Source: Bolinopsis microptera (Eukaryota; Ctenophora; Tentaculata; Lobata; Bolinopsidae). Taken from it: a stretch of DNA of 64,000 nucleotides. Positions within the stretch are counted from its first letter, which is position 1, and each line of letters opens with the position of its first letter. The stretch is taken from positions 6,358,169 through 6,422,168 of the forward strand of contig NC_087079.1 in assembly GCF_026151205.1 (NCBI RefSeq), given 5' to 3'. Shown here in pieces: positions 27,890-40,100 of this stretch. The notes beneath the pieces are model-generated. The model ran no database searches, was not told the DNA's origin, and worked only from the letters and a program-made list of their open reading frames with translations. Position numbers and translations under genes: made by a program.

Positions 27890-30800
27890 AACCTTCCAAA
27901 GTAACACAAAACCTTCCAAAGTAACACAAAACCTTCCAAAGTAACACAGAAACCTTCCAAAGTAACACAGAAACCTTCCAAAGTAACACAAAACCTTCCA
28001 AAGTAACACAAAACCTTCCGAAGTAACACAGAAACCTTCCAAAGTAACACAAAACCTTCCAAAGTAACACAAAACCTTCCGAAGTAACACAAAACCTTCC
28101 GAAGTAACACAGAAACCTTCCAAAGTAACACAAAACCTTCCAAAGTAACACAAAACCTTCCGAAGTAACACAAAACCTTCCGAAGTAACAGAGAAACCTT
28201 CCGAAGTAACACAGAAACCTTCCGAAGTAACACAGAAACCTTCCAAAGTAACAATAAACCTTCCGAAGTAACAATAAACCTTCCGAAGTAACAATAAAAC
28301 TTCCGAAGTTACACAGAAACCTTCCGAAGTAACACAGAAACCTTCCAAAGTAACAATAAACCTTCCGAAGTAACACAGAAACCTTCCGAAGTAACACAGA
28401 AACCTTCCGAAGTAACACAGAAACCTTCCGAAGTAACACAGAAACCTTCCGAAGTAACAATAAACCTTTTGAAGTAACAATAAACCTTTTGAAATAACAA
28501 TAAACCTTCCGAAGTAACAATAAACCTTCCGAAGTAACACAGAAACCTTCCGAAGTAACACAGAAACCTTCCGAAGTAACACAGAAACCTTCCGAAGTAA
28601 CACAAAAACCTTCCGAAGTAACACAGAAACCTTCCAAAGTAACAATAAACCTTCCGAAGTAACACAGAAACCTTCCGAAGTAACACAGAAACCTTCCGAA
28701 GTAACAATAAACCTTTTGAAGTAACAATAAACCTTTTGAAGTAACAATAAACCTTCCGAAGTAACAATAAACCTTCCGAAGTAACACAGAAACCTTCCGA
28801 AGTAACACAGAAACCTTCCGAAGTAACACAGAAACCTTCCGAAGTAACACAGAAACCTTCCGAAGTAACAGAGAAACCTTCCGAAGTAACACAGAAACCT
28901 TCCGAAGTAACACAGAAACCTTCCAAAGTAACAATAAACCTTCCGAAGTAACAATAAACCTTCCGAAGTAACAATAAAACTTCCGAAGTTACACAGAAAC
29001 CTTCCAAAGTAACAATAAACCTTCCGAAGTAACACAGAAACCTTCCGAAGTAACACAGAAACCTTCCGAAGTAACAATAAACCTTTTGAAGTAACAATAA
29101 ACCTTCCGAAGAAATACAAAAACCTTCCGAAGTAACACAGAAACCTTCCGAAGTAACAATAAACCTTTTGAAGTAACACAGAAACCTTCCAAAGTAACAC
29201 AAAACCTTCCGAAGTAACACAAAACCTTCCGAAGTAACACAGAAACCTTCCGAAGTAACACAGAAACCTTCCGAAGTAACACAGAAACCTTCCAAAGTAA
29301 CAATAAACCTTCCGAAGTAACAATAAACCTTCCGAAGTAACAATAAAACTTCCGAAGTTACACAGAAACCTTCCGAAGTAACACAGAAACCTTCCAAAGT
29401 AACAATAAACCTTCCGAAGTAACACAGAAACCTTCCGAAGTAACACAGAAACCTTCCGAAGTAACACAGAAACCTTCCGAAGTAACACAGAAACCTTCCG
29501 AAGTAACAATAAACCTTTTGAAGTAACAATAAACCTTTTGAAATAACAATAAACCTTCCGAAGTAACAATAAACCTTCCGAAGTAACAATAAAACTTCCG
29601 AAGTTACACAGAAACCTTCCGAAGTAACACAGAAACCTTCCGAAGTAACACAAAAACCTTCCGAAGTAACACAGAAACCTTCCAAAGTAACAATAAACCT
29701 TCCGAAGTAACACAGAAACCTTCCGAAGTAACACAGAAACCTTCCGAAGTAACAATAAACCTTTTGAAGTAACAATAAACCTTTTGAAGTAACAATAAAC
29801 CTTCCGAAGTAACAATAAACCTTCCGAAGTAACACAGAAACCTTCCGAAGTAACACAGAAACCTTCCGAAGTAACACAGAAACCTTCCGAAGTAACACAG
29901 AAACCTTCCGAAGTAACACAGAAACCTTCCGAAGTAACACAGAAACCTTCCGAAGTAACAATAAACCTTTTGAAGTAACAATAAACCTTCCGAAGTAACA
30001 ATAAACCTTCCGAAGTAACAATAAACCTTCCGAAGTAACACAGAAACCTTCCGAAGTAACAATAAACCTTTTGAAGTAACAATAAACCTTCCGAAGAAAT
30101 ACAAAAACCTTCCGAAGTAACACAGAAACCTTCCGAAGTAACACAGAAACCTTCCGAAGTAACAATAAACCTTTTGAAGTAACAATAAACCTTCCGAAGA
30201 AATACAAAAACCTTCCGAAGTAACACAGAAACCTTTTGAAGTAACAATAAACCTTCCGAAGAAATACAAAAACCTTCCGAAGTAACACAGAAACCTTCCG
30301 AAGTAACAATAAACCTTTTGAAGTAACAATAAACCTTCCGAAGAAATACAAAAACCTTCCGAAGTAACACAGAAACCTTCCGAAGTAACAATAAACCTTT
30401 TGAAGTAACAATAAACCTTCCGAAGAAATACAAAAACCTTCCGAAGTAACACAGAAACCTTTTGAAGTAACAATAAACCTTCCGAAGAAATACAAAAACC
30501 TTCCGAAGTAACACAGAAACCTTCCGAAGTAACAATAAACCTTTTGAAGTAACAATAAACCTTCCGAAGAAATACAAAAACCTTCCGAAGTAACACAGAA
30601 ACCTTCCGAAGTAACAATAAACCTTTTGAAGTAACAATAAACCTTTTGAAGTAACACAGAAACCTTCCGAAGTAACACAAAACCTTCCGAAGTAACAATA
30701 AACCTTTTGAAGTAACACAGAAACCTTCCGAAGTAACACAAAACCTTCCGAAGTAACAATAAACCTTTTGAAGTAACAATAAACCTTCCGAAGAAATACA

Positions 30801-31995
30801 AAGACCTTCCGAAGTAACACAGAAACCTTCCGAAGTAACAATAAACCTTTTGAAGTAACAATAAACCTTCCGAAGAAATACAAAAACCTTCCGAAGTAAC
30901 ACAGAAACCTTTTGAAGTAACAATAAACCTTCCGAAGAAATACAAAAACCTTCCGAAGTAACACAGAAACCTTCCGAAGTAACAATAAACCTTTTGAAGT
31001 AACAATAAACCTTCCGAAGAAATACAAAAACCTTCCGAAGTAACACAGAAACCTTCCGAAGTAACAATAAACCTTTTGAAGTAACAATAAACCTTCCGAA
31101 GAAATACAAAAACCTTCCGAAGTAACACAGAAACCTTTTGAAGTAACAATAAACCTTCCGAAGAAATACAAAAACCTTCCGAAGTAACACAGAAACCTTC
31201 CGAAGTAACAATAAACCTTTTGAAGTAACAATAAACCTTTTGAAGTAACACAGAAACCTTCCGAAGTAACACAAAACCTTCCGAAGTAACAATAAACCTT
31301 TTGAAGTAACACAGAAACCTTCCGAAGTAACACAAAACCTTCCGAAGTAACAATAAACCTTTTGAAGTAACAATAAACCTTCCGAAGAAATACAAAGACC
31401 TTCCGAAGTAACACAGAAACCTTCCGAAGAAACAATAAACCTTTTGAAGTAACAATAAACCTTCCGAAGAAATACAAAAACCTTCCGAAGTAACACAGAA
31501 ACCTTTTGAAGTAACAATAAACCTTCCGAAGAAATACAAAAACCTTCCGAAGTAACACAGAAACCTTCCGAAGTAACAATAAACCTTTTGAAGTAACAAT
31601 AAACCTTCCGAAGAAATACAAAAACCTTCCGAAGTAACACAGAAACCTTCCGAAGTAACAATAAACCTTTTGAAGTAACAATAAACCTTTTGAAGTAACA
31701 ATAAACCTTCCGAAGAAATACAAAAACCTTCCGAAGTAACACAGAAACCTTCCGAAGTAACACAAAACCTTCCGAAGTAACACAGAAACCTTCCGAAGTA
31801 ACAATAAACCTTTTGAAGTAACAATAAGCCTTCCGAAGAAATACAAAAACCTTCCGAAGTAACACTGACAAAATATCACCCCAAATAAAGAAGTATACCA
31901 CGTGAAACACGTAATTGGTACCACGTGGAAACAAACCTTCCGAAGTAACACAAAACCTTCTAAAGTAACACAAAACCTTCCGAAGTAACACAAAA
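27872..31995 (+). repeat. About 4-kb minisatellite of 20/21-bp units
   Basis: Roughly 190-200 units of the type AACCTTCCGAAGTAACACAGA (21) and AACCTTCCGAAGTAACAATA (20). Variants have CCAAAG (left edge, about 27872-28255), TTTTGAAG, and GAAGAAATACAAA (right half). Variants are arranged in higher-order blocks: in the right half a four-unit pattern recurs, and a block of about 594 bases is repeated (the rare ACAAAGACC variant at 30797 and 31391). Unique sequence interrupts at 31866-31934. Very long open frames here (over 1,000 codons on the minus strand) are by-products of the repeat and translate to monotonous GFCVTSE / YCYFGRF strings. Confidence 0.97.
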
Positions 31996-32385
31996 CGGCA
32001 AAACCTTCCGAAGTAACAGGTTTTGCCGTTTTGTGTTACTTTGGAAGGTTTTATGTTACTTCGGAAGGTTTTGTGTTACTTCGGAAGGTTTTGTGTTACT
32101 TCGGAAGGTTTTGTGTTACTTTGGAAGGTTTTCTGTTACTTCGGAAGGTTTTGTGTCATTTCGGAAGGTTTTGTGTTACTTCGGAAGGTTTTGTGTTACT
32201 TTGGAAGGTTTTGTGTTACGTCGGAAGGTTTTGTCGTTTTGTGTTACTTCAGAATGTTTTATATTACTTCGGAAGGTTTTGTGTTATTTTGGAAGGTTTT
32301 GTGTTACTTCGGAAGGTTTTGCTGTTTTGTGTTTCTTCGGAAGGATTTATGTTACACAAAACGGCAAAACCTTCCGAAGTAACAC
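31990..32385 (-). repeat. Inverted stub of the minisatellite with palindromic junction
   Basis: From 32022 the same unit appears in opposite orientation (TTTTGTGTTACTTCGGAAGG, about 16 copies). The junction 31991-32037 is a perfect hairpin: ACAAAACGGCAAAACC, a 13-base loop, then GGTTTTGCCGTTTTGT. A second such palindrome remnant lies at 32352-32372. Confidence 0.92.
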
Positions 32386-32407
32386 AAAACCTTCTGAAAT
32401 ATTATTT

Positions 32408-32576
32408 CGGGTTAGGGTTAGGGTTATGGTTAGGGTTAAAGTTAGGGTTAGGGTTAGGGTTAGGGTTAGGGTTAGGGTTAGGGTTAGGGTTAGGGTTAGG
32501 GTTAGGGTTAGGGTTAGGGTTAGGGTTAGGGTTAGGGTTAGGGTTAGGGTTAGGGTTAGGGTTAGGGTTAGGGTTA
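32408..32576 (+). repeat. Interstitial telomeric array (TTAGGG)n
   Basis: About 27-28 hexamers, perfect except for the first few units. The G-rich strand is the plus strand. The array ends exactly at the second 350-bp direct repeat. Confidence 0.97.
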
Positions 32577-32921
32577 AAAAACATGTTTCCTATCAAATGT
32601 TACAGCCGGTTGAAAATTGCCGTGTCATTTTAATAGATAGAAATCCCCTTAATATAAACTCTTTTGGTAAATTGACCAATCATCTTCAAATTTAGTGTCT
32701 GCATCTGATACAACTCCTTCGTCCAATCGTAATGTTGTTGACTAAAGTGAAAAATACCATTCCGATCAAAAGATATGACCATTTTAAGATCAAGGTAATG
32801 GTAGAGAGGATTCCGTAACAATGTTACTTTGGAAGGTCCTACACGTGGTATAAATTCCTAAAAAAGGGCTATAATCACGCGATAAACCACAAAGACAGAC
32901 CTTCCAAAGTAACACAGAAAC
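32575..32921 (+). repeat. 350-bp direct repeat, copy B
   Basis: Second copy of 27536-27889, offset by about 5.04 kb. It follows directly on the (TTAGGG)n array and ends with a single minisatellite unit (CTTCCAAAGTAACACAGAAACC) before the (TCAGGG)n array. Confidence 0.9.
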
Positions 32922-32926
32922 CTGTC

Positions 32927-33155
32927 AAGGTCAGGGTCAGGGTCAGGGTCAGCTGGTCCTGGGTCAGGGTCAGGGTCAGGGTCCTGGGTCCTGGGTCCTG
33001 GGTCAGGGTCCTGGGTCAGGGTCAGGGTCAGGGTCAGGGTCAGGGTCAGGGTCAGGGTCAGGGTCAGGGTCAGGGTCAGGGTCAGGGTCAGGGTCAGGGT
33101 CAGGGTCAGGGTCAGGGTCAGGGTCAGGGTCAGGGTCAGGGTCAGGGTCAGGGTT
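32927..33155 (+). repeat. (TCAGGG)n telomere-variant hexamer array
   Basis: About 35 hexamers TCAGGG with a few TCCTGGG insertions in the left third; the right 150 bases are essentially perfect. One T-to-C change separates the unit from TTAGGG. Confidence 0.97.
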
Positions 33156-33175
33156 AATTGTATTAAGTTATATTG

Positions 33176-33257
33176 CATTGTCGGGGGGTCAATTGTCGGG
33201 GGGTCAATTATCGGGGGTCAATTGTCGGGGGGTCAATTGTCGGGGGGTCAATTGTCA
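33176..33257 (+). repeat. 16-bp G-rich tandem repeat
   Basis: Five copies of a unit like TTGTCGGGGGGTCAA, with one shortened G run. This closes the repeat block; 33260-34164 holds no gene apart from the dispersed repeat at 33617-33680. Confidence 0.9.
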
Positions 33258-33616
33258 CCCACCCAATTATAGCTTTGCTTAACTTTAAGGATAAACGTTT
33301 TGTAACTTGACATGTGATTGTTCCATACCACAACATTTAACTTTTAGACTAAACTCTAAAGTTCAAATATATAATGTTACGACAGTGGTACAGGTATTTC
33401 CAAAAGTCGCCAGACCTTGTTTTTTTGAAGCCTCGGTAAGTTTATGCCATTGCTTTATCCCAAACACTTTTTAAAATCGGTATTTTTGCTCATTATAATA
33501 CTGTACACTTATAGTCCCCCTGGCTCTATATCGCAGTTTTTGTGATGAAAAACTGAGCGCAAAATAGCCGCGTCATATTATATTTATAGGGGTACCGCGT
33601 TATAGGGGTACCGCGT

Positions 33617-33680
33617 TATCTACTGGGCGGCGCTCAGCCTGTCATTCCGCCGAATCTCTATTCATCATACGTTCATACTT
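33617..33680 (+). repeat. Dispersed repeat GGCGCTCAGCCTGTCATTCC, copy 1
   Basis: CTACTGGGCGGCGCTCAGCC and downstream CTTATAG wording recur at 44425-44490 (GTTTACTGGGTGGCGCTCAG). A 16-bp duplication, ATAGGGGTACCGCGTT, lies just before it at 33586-33617. Likely the end of an interspersed element. Confidence 0.6.
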
Positions 33681-34164
33681 ATAGAAAGGGAATATTGTAC
33701 TGACAAATAAATTACAACAATGTTAATTTCATCACCAATCTGTGATAAACAATATGAATGTTCATATTACATACAAAATCATTTAGTTTTACCCTATACC
33801 GTATATTGATAAAAACTTGAAAATCATGCAATTTACTAATATAGTCACATATTTAACATATATATAATACCGGTAAAACATAATATCATATACCTAAATA
33901 ATAGTGTCAGGCTTACAGTTTACCACTTTGACGGAAAGGCTCAAGATTGGTATACATCAACTCATGGTAGCTTCAAAAATAAAACATAACTATTAAATAA
34001 CCTAAGATGTCCGTAGAATACTGAGGTAGAATACTTGACGTGAACGTTCACAAAGTTTTACCGATCGGGGGCCACTACCCGACCAACAACTGAGTGGACC
34101 GCAGGAACGATGTCTGAACCGTCCACTAATTTTGTGGTCTCGTGTAGTGAGTAGTGACACGTGT

Positions 34165-37100
34165 CTACTGACATATACTCTTGATGATTATGGAGGTCAC
34201 GGCGTACGGGTCACAGTTGCTGGATGGACGACGGTCCTGGGGGAAACATGGTAATTAGTTAATTAATTAGTTAATTACAATTAATTAGTTAATTATAATA
34301 AATTAGTTAATTATAATTAATTAGTTAATTATAATAAATTAGTTAATTATAATTAATTAGTTAATTACAATTAATTATTCAATTATCTTTCGTGCTCATT
34401 AAAGGACTAAATTATGTTTATCTTGATACATGTTTCGTATCCCAATATCAGAGATAATATAATTTTTCCGCCTTCGGCGGCGCGCGCTTCGCGCGCGAAA
34501 AGTGGCATGCAACGTATGTCAATGTTTATCACACTTTTAAATGCAATGAAAACATAATCGACCGTATTCAGCATCACGATGGAATACTTCTCCATGGTAT
34601 AGAAAAGCAGTTAAAAGTTATAGAAAGTGATTTGACATGTACCTCGAAGTAACCGTAACCGTCCTTTTCACACTGCCTTGGTATCCTAATACTGCACCCT
34701 CGGTTGGCTACTCCGTAGCTGAAGTCATGAATGCTGAAAATAAGAGGTGGTTAGTTTGTTGTGGTTAGTTTGTTGTGGTTACTTTTTTGTGGTTACTTTG
34801 TTGTGGTTAGTTGGTTGTGGTTAGTTGATTGTGGTTAGTTTGTTGTGGTTAGATGGTTGTGGTTAGTTTGTTGTGGTTAGTTTGTTGTGGTTAGTTGGTT
34901 GTGGTTAGTTTGTTGTAGTTAGTTGGTTGTGGTTAGTTTGTTGTGGTTAGCTTGTTGTGGTTAGTTTGTTGTGGTTAGCTTGTTGTGGTTAGTTTGTTGT
35001 GGTTAGTTTGTTGTGGTTAGTTTGTTGTGGTTAGCTTGTCGTGGTTAGTTTAATGTGGTTAGATTGTTGTGGTTAGTTTGTTGTGGTTAGTTTGTTGTGG
35101 TTAGTTTGTTGTGGTTAGTTTGTTGTGGTTAGTTTGTTGTGGTTAGTTTGTTAGTTGGTTGTGGTTACTGGTTAGTTTGTTGTGGTTAGTTTGTTGTGGT
35201 TAGTTTGTTGTGGTTAGTTGGTTGTGGTTAGTTTGTTGTGGTTAGTTTGTTGTGGTTAGTTTGTTAGTTGGTTGTGGTTACTGGTTAGTTGATTGTGGTT
35301 AGTTGGTTGTGGTTAGTTGATTGTGGTTAGTTTGTTGTGGTTAGCTTGTTGTGGTTAGTTTAATGTGGTTAGAATGTTGTGATTAGTTTGTTGTGGTTAG
35401 TTTGTTGTGGTTAGCTTGTTGTGGTTAGCTTGTTGTGGTTAGCTTGTTGTGGTTAGTTTGTTGTGGTTAGTTTGTTGTGGTTAGTTTGTTGTGGTTAGTT
35501 TGTTGTGGTTAGTTTGTTGTGGTTAGTTTGTTGTGGTTAGTTTGTTGTGGTTAGTTTGTTGTGGTTAGTTTGTTGTGGTTAGTTTGTTAGTTGGTTGTGG
35601 TTATTGGTTAGTTTGTTGTGGTTAGTTGGTTGTGGTTAGTTGGTTGTGGTTAGTTGGTTGTGGTTAGCTTGTTGTGGTTAGCTTGTTGTGGTTAGTTTGT
35701 TGTGGTTAGTTTGTTGTGGTTAGTTTGTTGTGGTTAGTTTGTTGTGGTTAGTTTGTTAGTTGGTTGTGGTTACTGGTTAGTTTGTTGTGGTTAGTATGTT
35801 GTGGTTAGTTGGTTGTGGTTAGTTGGTTGTGGTTAGTTTGTTGTGGTTAGTTGGTTGTGGTTAGTTGGTTGTGGTTAGTTTGTTGTGGTTAGTTTGTTGT
35901 AGTGAGGACGACATTCGACTGGTAAGGTATTTGCTCGCAAATACTAAACTGAAGATCAAAGTGAACTCAACAATATCGGGAGAGTTTATTGTCACGATTG
36001 GAGCTTTTCAAGGCGACAGTTTGTCTGGAAACTTGTTCACTCTATATCTGGCAGCAGCACTTTACCACCTGCGTGCTGTTATGTCCTATCTAAGACCTAA
36101 CCCTCCCATAGCTGAGAATCTGCTACCCCTCGAGTGGGAGTACGCAGATGATGTTGATTTTACTGATGAGGATAAAAGCAATTTGGAGTCTTTGTTGCCA
36201 ATATGTAAAGAGATATTGGAAGAGTGGAATCTTTTTGTCAATGAGTCAAAAACCGAGTTCACCCACTTCTATCTGGCCGGCAAGAACGAGGTTGATAACA
36301 AAGGAGAGACACTCAGAGGTAGAGAACCTTGGAGGTCATCTATCTCTTTAGGCTCTAAGTTGTGTAGCATCGAAGATGTCAAGAGACGATGTATACTTGC
36401 TAACATTGCTTTTCAGAACTACAAAAATGTCTGGGAACAAGGTAGACGAATACCCTTGAAGATTCGACTCAAGATATATGAAGCACAAGTTGTTTCAATA
36501 CTGATGTATAATTGCAACAGTTGTGCAACATCTAAACAACTCCTTCAGAAACTTGATGTCTGCCACAGGAATCATATCCGTACGATCATCGGCATGACCT
36601 ACCCTAATGTCATACGAAATGTGACTCTATACAAACGCTGCGAAGTTGTTCCACTAAGTGAGCGTGTTGCTCGTGCACGGTGGAGAATGCTCGGTCACAT
36701 CCTCCGCAGTGATAATAACTCACCTGCCCAGCTTGCCTTACATTTTGCTGTAGAGAGTCAGAGTTTGATGAGAGGTAGTGTCGGACGACACCAGTCAAAC
36801 TTGTTAAAAACTATTTTGAACGATTTAAGTGACAGAAACTTTAGACTTCTAAATACAGACGATTTATACCATTTAAGACTTTTTGCAACAGATAGAAAAG
36901 CATGGAGAGAGTTAAGCATGATTTAGTTTATTCTGTGTTATTTTTCTCTTGGTGACTTATCAGGTCATCAAGATGTTCTTTATGTTCTATTTTTGATTTG
37001 AATAAAGTTATATAATATAATAATAATAATAGTTTGTTGTGGTTAGTTTGTTGTGGTTAGTTGGTTGTGGTTAGCTTGTTATGGTTAGCTTGTTGTGGTT

Positions 37101-40100
37101 AGTTTGTTGTGGTTAGTTTGTTGTGGTTAGTTTGTTGTGGTTAGTTTGTTGTGGTTAGCTTGTTGTGGTTAGTTTGTTGTGGCTAGTTTGTTGTGGTTAG
37201 TTGGTTGTGGTTACTGGTTAGTTTGTTGTGGTTAGTATGTTGTGCTTAGTTTGTTGTGGTTAGTTTGTTGTGGCAATGGCAGTCTGTCAGATATGCTGTA
37301 TAAGGTACGTAAGTGATTTACTACTAGCCTGGCTAGTAGTAAATCATTAGTCAATAACTAGCCAGCATGCTATAATTGATAAAGTATAATTAGTCAAATT
37401 ACAATTTGTGAATCTGGATGGCGAAAGTATCCAGATATAATTCAACCCCGTTTAGAACGATATCATATTATTTATCGAGGTCATTCAAAGCCTGATGCCT
37501 TCTGTACAATACTTCAAATGTATGATAAGTTTTGAAACTAAAGTTGAACAGGTACCTGGCTGTTTCATGAAGTCCAGTGAGTCTCCTGGCGTTATCCTTT
37601 CCGTTGGTTGGATCGTACTCACGGATGTGCTCGTCATGTTTCGTGCTCATCTTCTCGATTGCTTTCACGATGTGCTCCATTCCTCCTTCTTCTCTCATCG
37701 CTTTCGTGCTGAGTTAAGAAAAAGAGTTAGATTTGCATTATAAAGTTACAAAAAAGTTTGACAATAACTTTTTAATAGTCCTGGAAAATAACCTTGCAAG
37801 TTGCAAACAATCGCGTCGAAATAGAGGACACGCTTTTAATGAGTAATTAATATAACTAATGACAGTATAAACTCAAATTGATGCATTAACCTTTGAAACT
37901 ATACCTGATGTTAGTATGGCATCCAGCGCCATTCCAATCTCCATCAATAGGTTTGGGGTCGAAACTGATGACCACGTCGAACTCCTCAGCTACTCTGCAC
38001 AGGATGTACCTGGAAACCCAGAGGTGGTCTCCCATGTCTATACCCTCACATGGTCCAACCTGGTATTCCCACTGAGAAGACACATCATTAATTATCAGTG
38101 ACCATGTTCTTAAAAATAGCTTATATCAAGTAATCATCGAGCAGGTAGATTCGGGGAGTATTGAGTAGGTCATGGAAAACGTCTAAACTAATACTCAGCA
38201 AAACTTGAAAGTAAACTTTCGTGTGTGTTTATAAGGCTTTAAATTATTCGTTTCACCGTAATTGTGGATCTGTAAATACAAACTGACATACCTGGGAGGG
38301 CATGACCTCTGCGTTGGTTCCAGCAATCTTAACACCAGCGTACATGCAGGCTCTGTAATGAGCCTCTACAATCTTCCTGCCTTGAACTCTATCCGCACCA
38401 ACTCCGCAATAGTAGGGTCCCTGGGTGTTTTTAGTTTAATGTGTGTGGAAATGAATGAAAATACCGCTTTTAGATTTAAAACAATTATGAAAAGCTATCA
38501 AAGGCAAAAAAACAAAAGACTTTCAATTTTAAATTAACCGTTAATTAGATTACCATACCTGGGGTCCTGGATATCCGTTCGTGGGCCATCCGTAGGGATG
38601 CTTGCCAGTGTGATCAAACATGGTATATTCCTGCTCAATTCCGAACCTAAAGGAGAAATCATCGTTCAACATAATAATGCAAAAAACTAATACACTATCA
38701 ATACAAGGAGAATTTTGAAACATTTATCTCATTAAAATGAAAAAAACAGTCAACTTTTCTCTTACCAAGGTATTTCGTCAGCGAATTCGTCCATGAGTTT
38801 CTTACATTCTTCTCTCTTGTTGGTTGGGTGGGGAGTTCCATCAGGAGCGTAGCACTCACACATCACCAGAATATTGTCACCTCTTCTAAAGGGATCTCTA
38901 GAATAAACAGTAGGTTAGATTACATGTACTGATGATCAATATTTATTATTTATCTTCTGTGGTCCGAAGATGGAATTATAATCAACTGAAGAAAGCTTAC
39001 AGCAAGTTATCTGAATCTCTAGGACTTGATGACCAGAAGGAACTTAAATATACTTAGAATTCATTCTAGATCGTCGTGACGGAGAATCATATAGGATAAA
39101 AACAACAACAGATATTATGTCACCGTCGGCCACATGGGAATACAACATGTTTGTAGATAAGTTCCAGAAGTTTCCATTTCTTCTTTCGCATCAGACGAAG
39201 AATCAAAGCTTGTATTGTGTGGCTAATAGATCTAGTTGCTAAAAGGGTTAATACCTCTTCTGAGGGTATGCTGCCAAGCTATAACTCGCTGTAGTACCGA
39301 TGATCGAGGTAATAACTCTTTAGCCTTTCTGGCTCGATGTTATGTCGGAGTCCGATAGATAAAACTTACCTTCAACATAAAAGAGAGAGGATATGAGAGT
39401 TCCCTTGCAGAACTTTAGGATTTGCTCCAGTTACGTGTGAGGATAGCAGATATTATAGGATTCCTACAAGATGGTTAACGAATGTCCAGACCGAACTCAA
39501 ATTTGACATGCTGTCAACCCCAAAATGAATTTCACAAGATATTTATTCGTTGACAACATACCTGTAAATGGTTCGTTTTTCTTCAGATTTGATCTTCGCT
39601 AGAGTTCATCCCCAGCCCGAACACAGAACCCAGATATCAAACAGAGGAAAAATGACAGACATGATACGTTTGCTCAAAATGGTATAAACTCAGCCCTCGC
39701 CCTATTTTCCGACCAAAATTAACCCACCACCATCCTGTCCACAAGGCAAAAAATGTGTTAATTTTTGTGACTCGACCAAACTCACTTGAAAATACTGACG
39801 GGTTTGATGTAGATGTCACTGTTTCGTCCGGTACTCTGGTTTGTGCTGCTGCCGTCAAAGTTCCATTCAGGTAATTGGTCTATTGAGGTGATTGGTCCGT
39901 CCATCGTCTTTGTTTTACCTCTGCAGATATCAGATTGTAATTATATATAGGTCAAATGAACGAGGAGTAGTCACGTGTTAAATCAAACTTTATTCACCTT
40001 CACCCACGTTTAATGTTTATGTACGACCAATACAAATAAAAAGCATCGTTTTCTTGTGAACCTGTTGGGAAACTGTACGGAAAATTGAAAAAATGTTCGG

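Noticed and set aside
27666-31993. Very long minus-strand open frames (up to 1,387 codons) with GFCVTSE / YCYFGRF repeats
   Set aside because: They are by-products of the 20/21-bp minisatellite, which happens to lack stops in several frames at once; all overlapping frames are open and the wording is monotonous.
27872-31995. CRISPR-like array
   Set aside because: Units are contiguous 20/21-mers without unique spacers in an animal genome; it is a minisatellite.
32031-32695. Plus-strand frames of 119-220 codons (FGRFCVTSEG, GLGLGL, RVRVRV)
   Set aside because: They arise from the inverted minisatellite stub running into (TTAGGG)n; no independent coding signal.
27536-32921. LTR retrotransposon with 350-bp LTRs
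   Set aside because: The two direct repeats flank only satellite and telomeric hexamers, with no gag/pol, primer-binding site or polypurine tract seen; a duplicated composite module fits better.
38930-39540. Possible coding remnant in glutamine synthetase intron 2 ([28 protein letters not shown])
   Set aside because: Several stops and no family recognised; may be an old element fragment, but not supportable as a feature.
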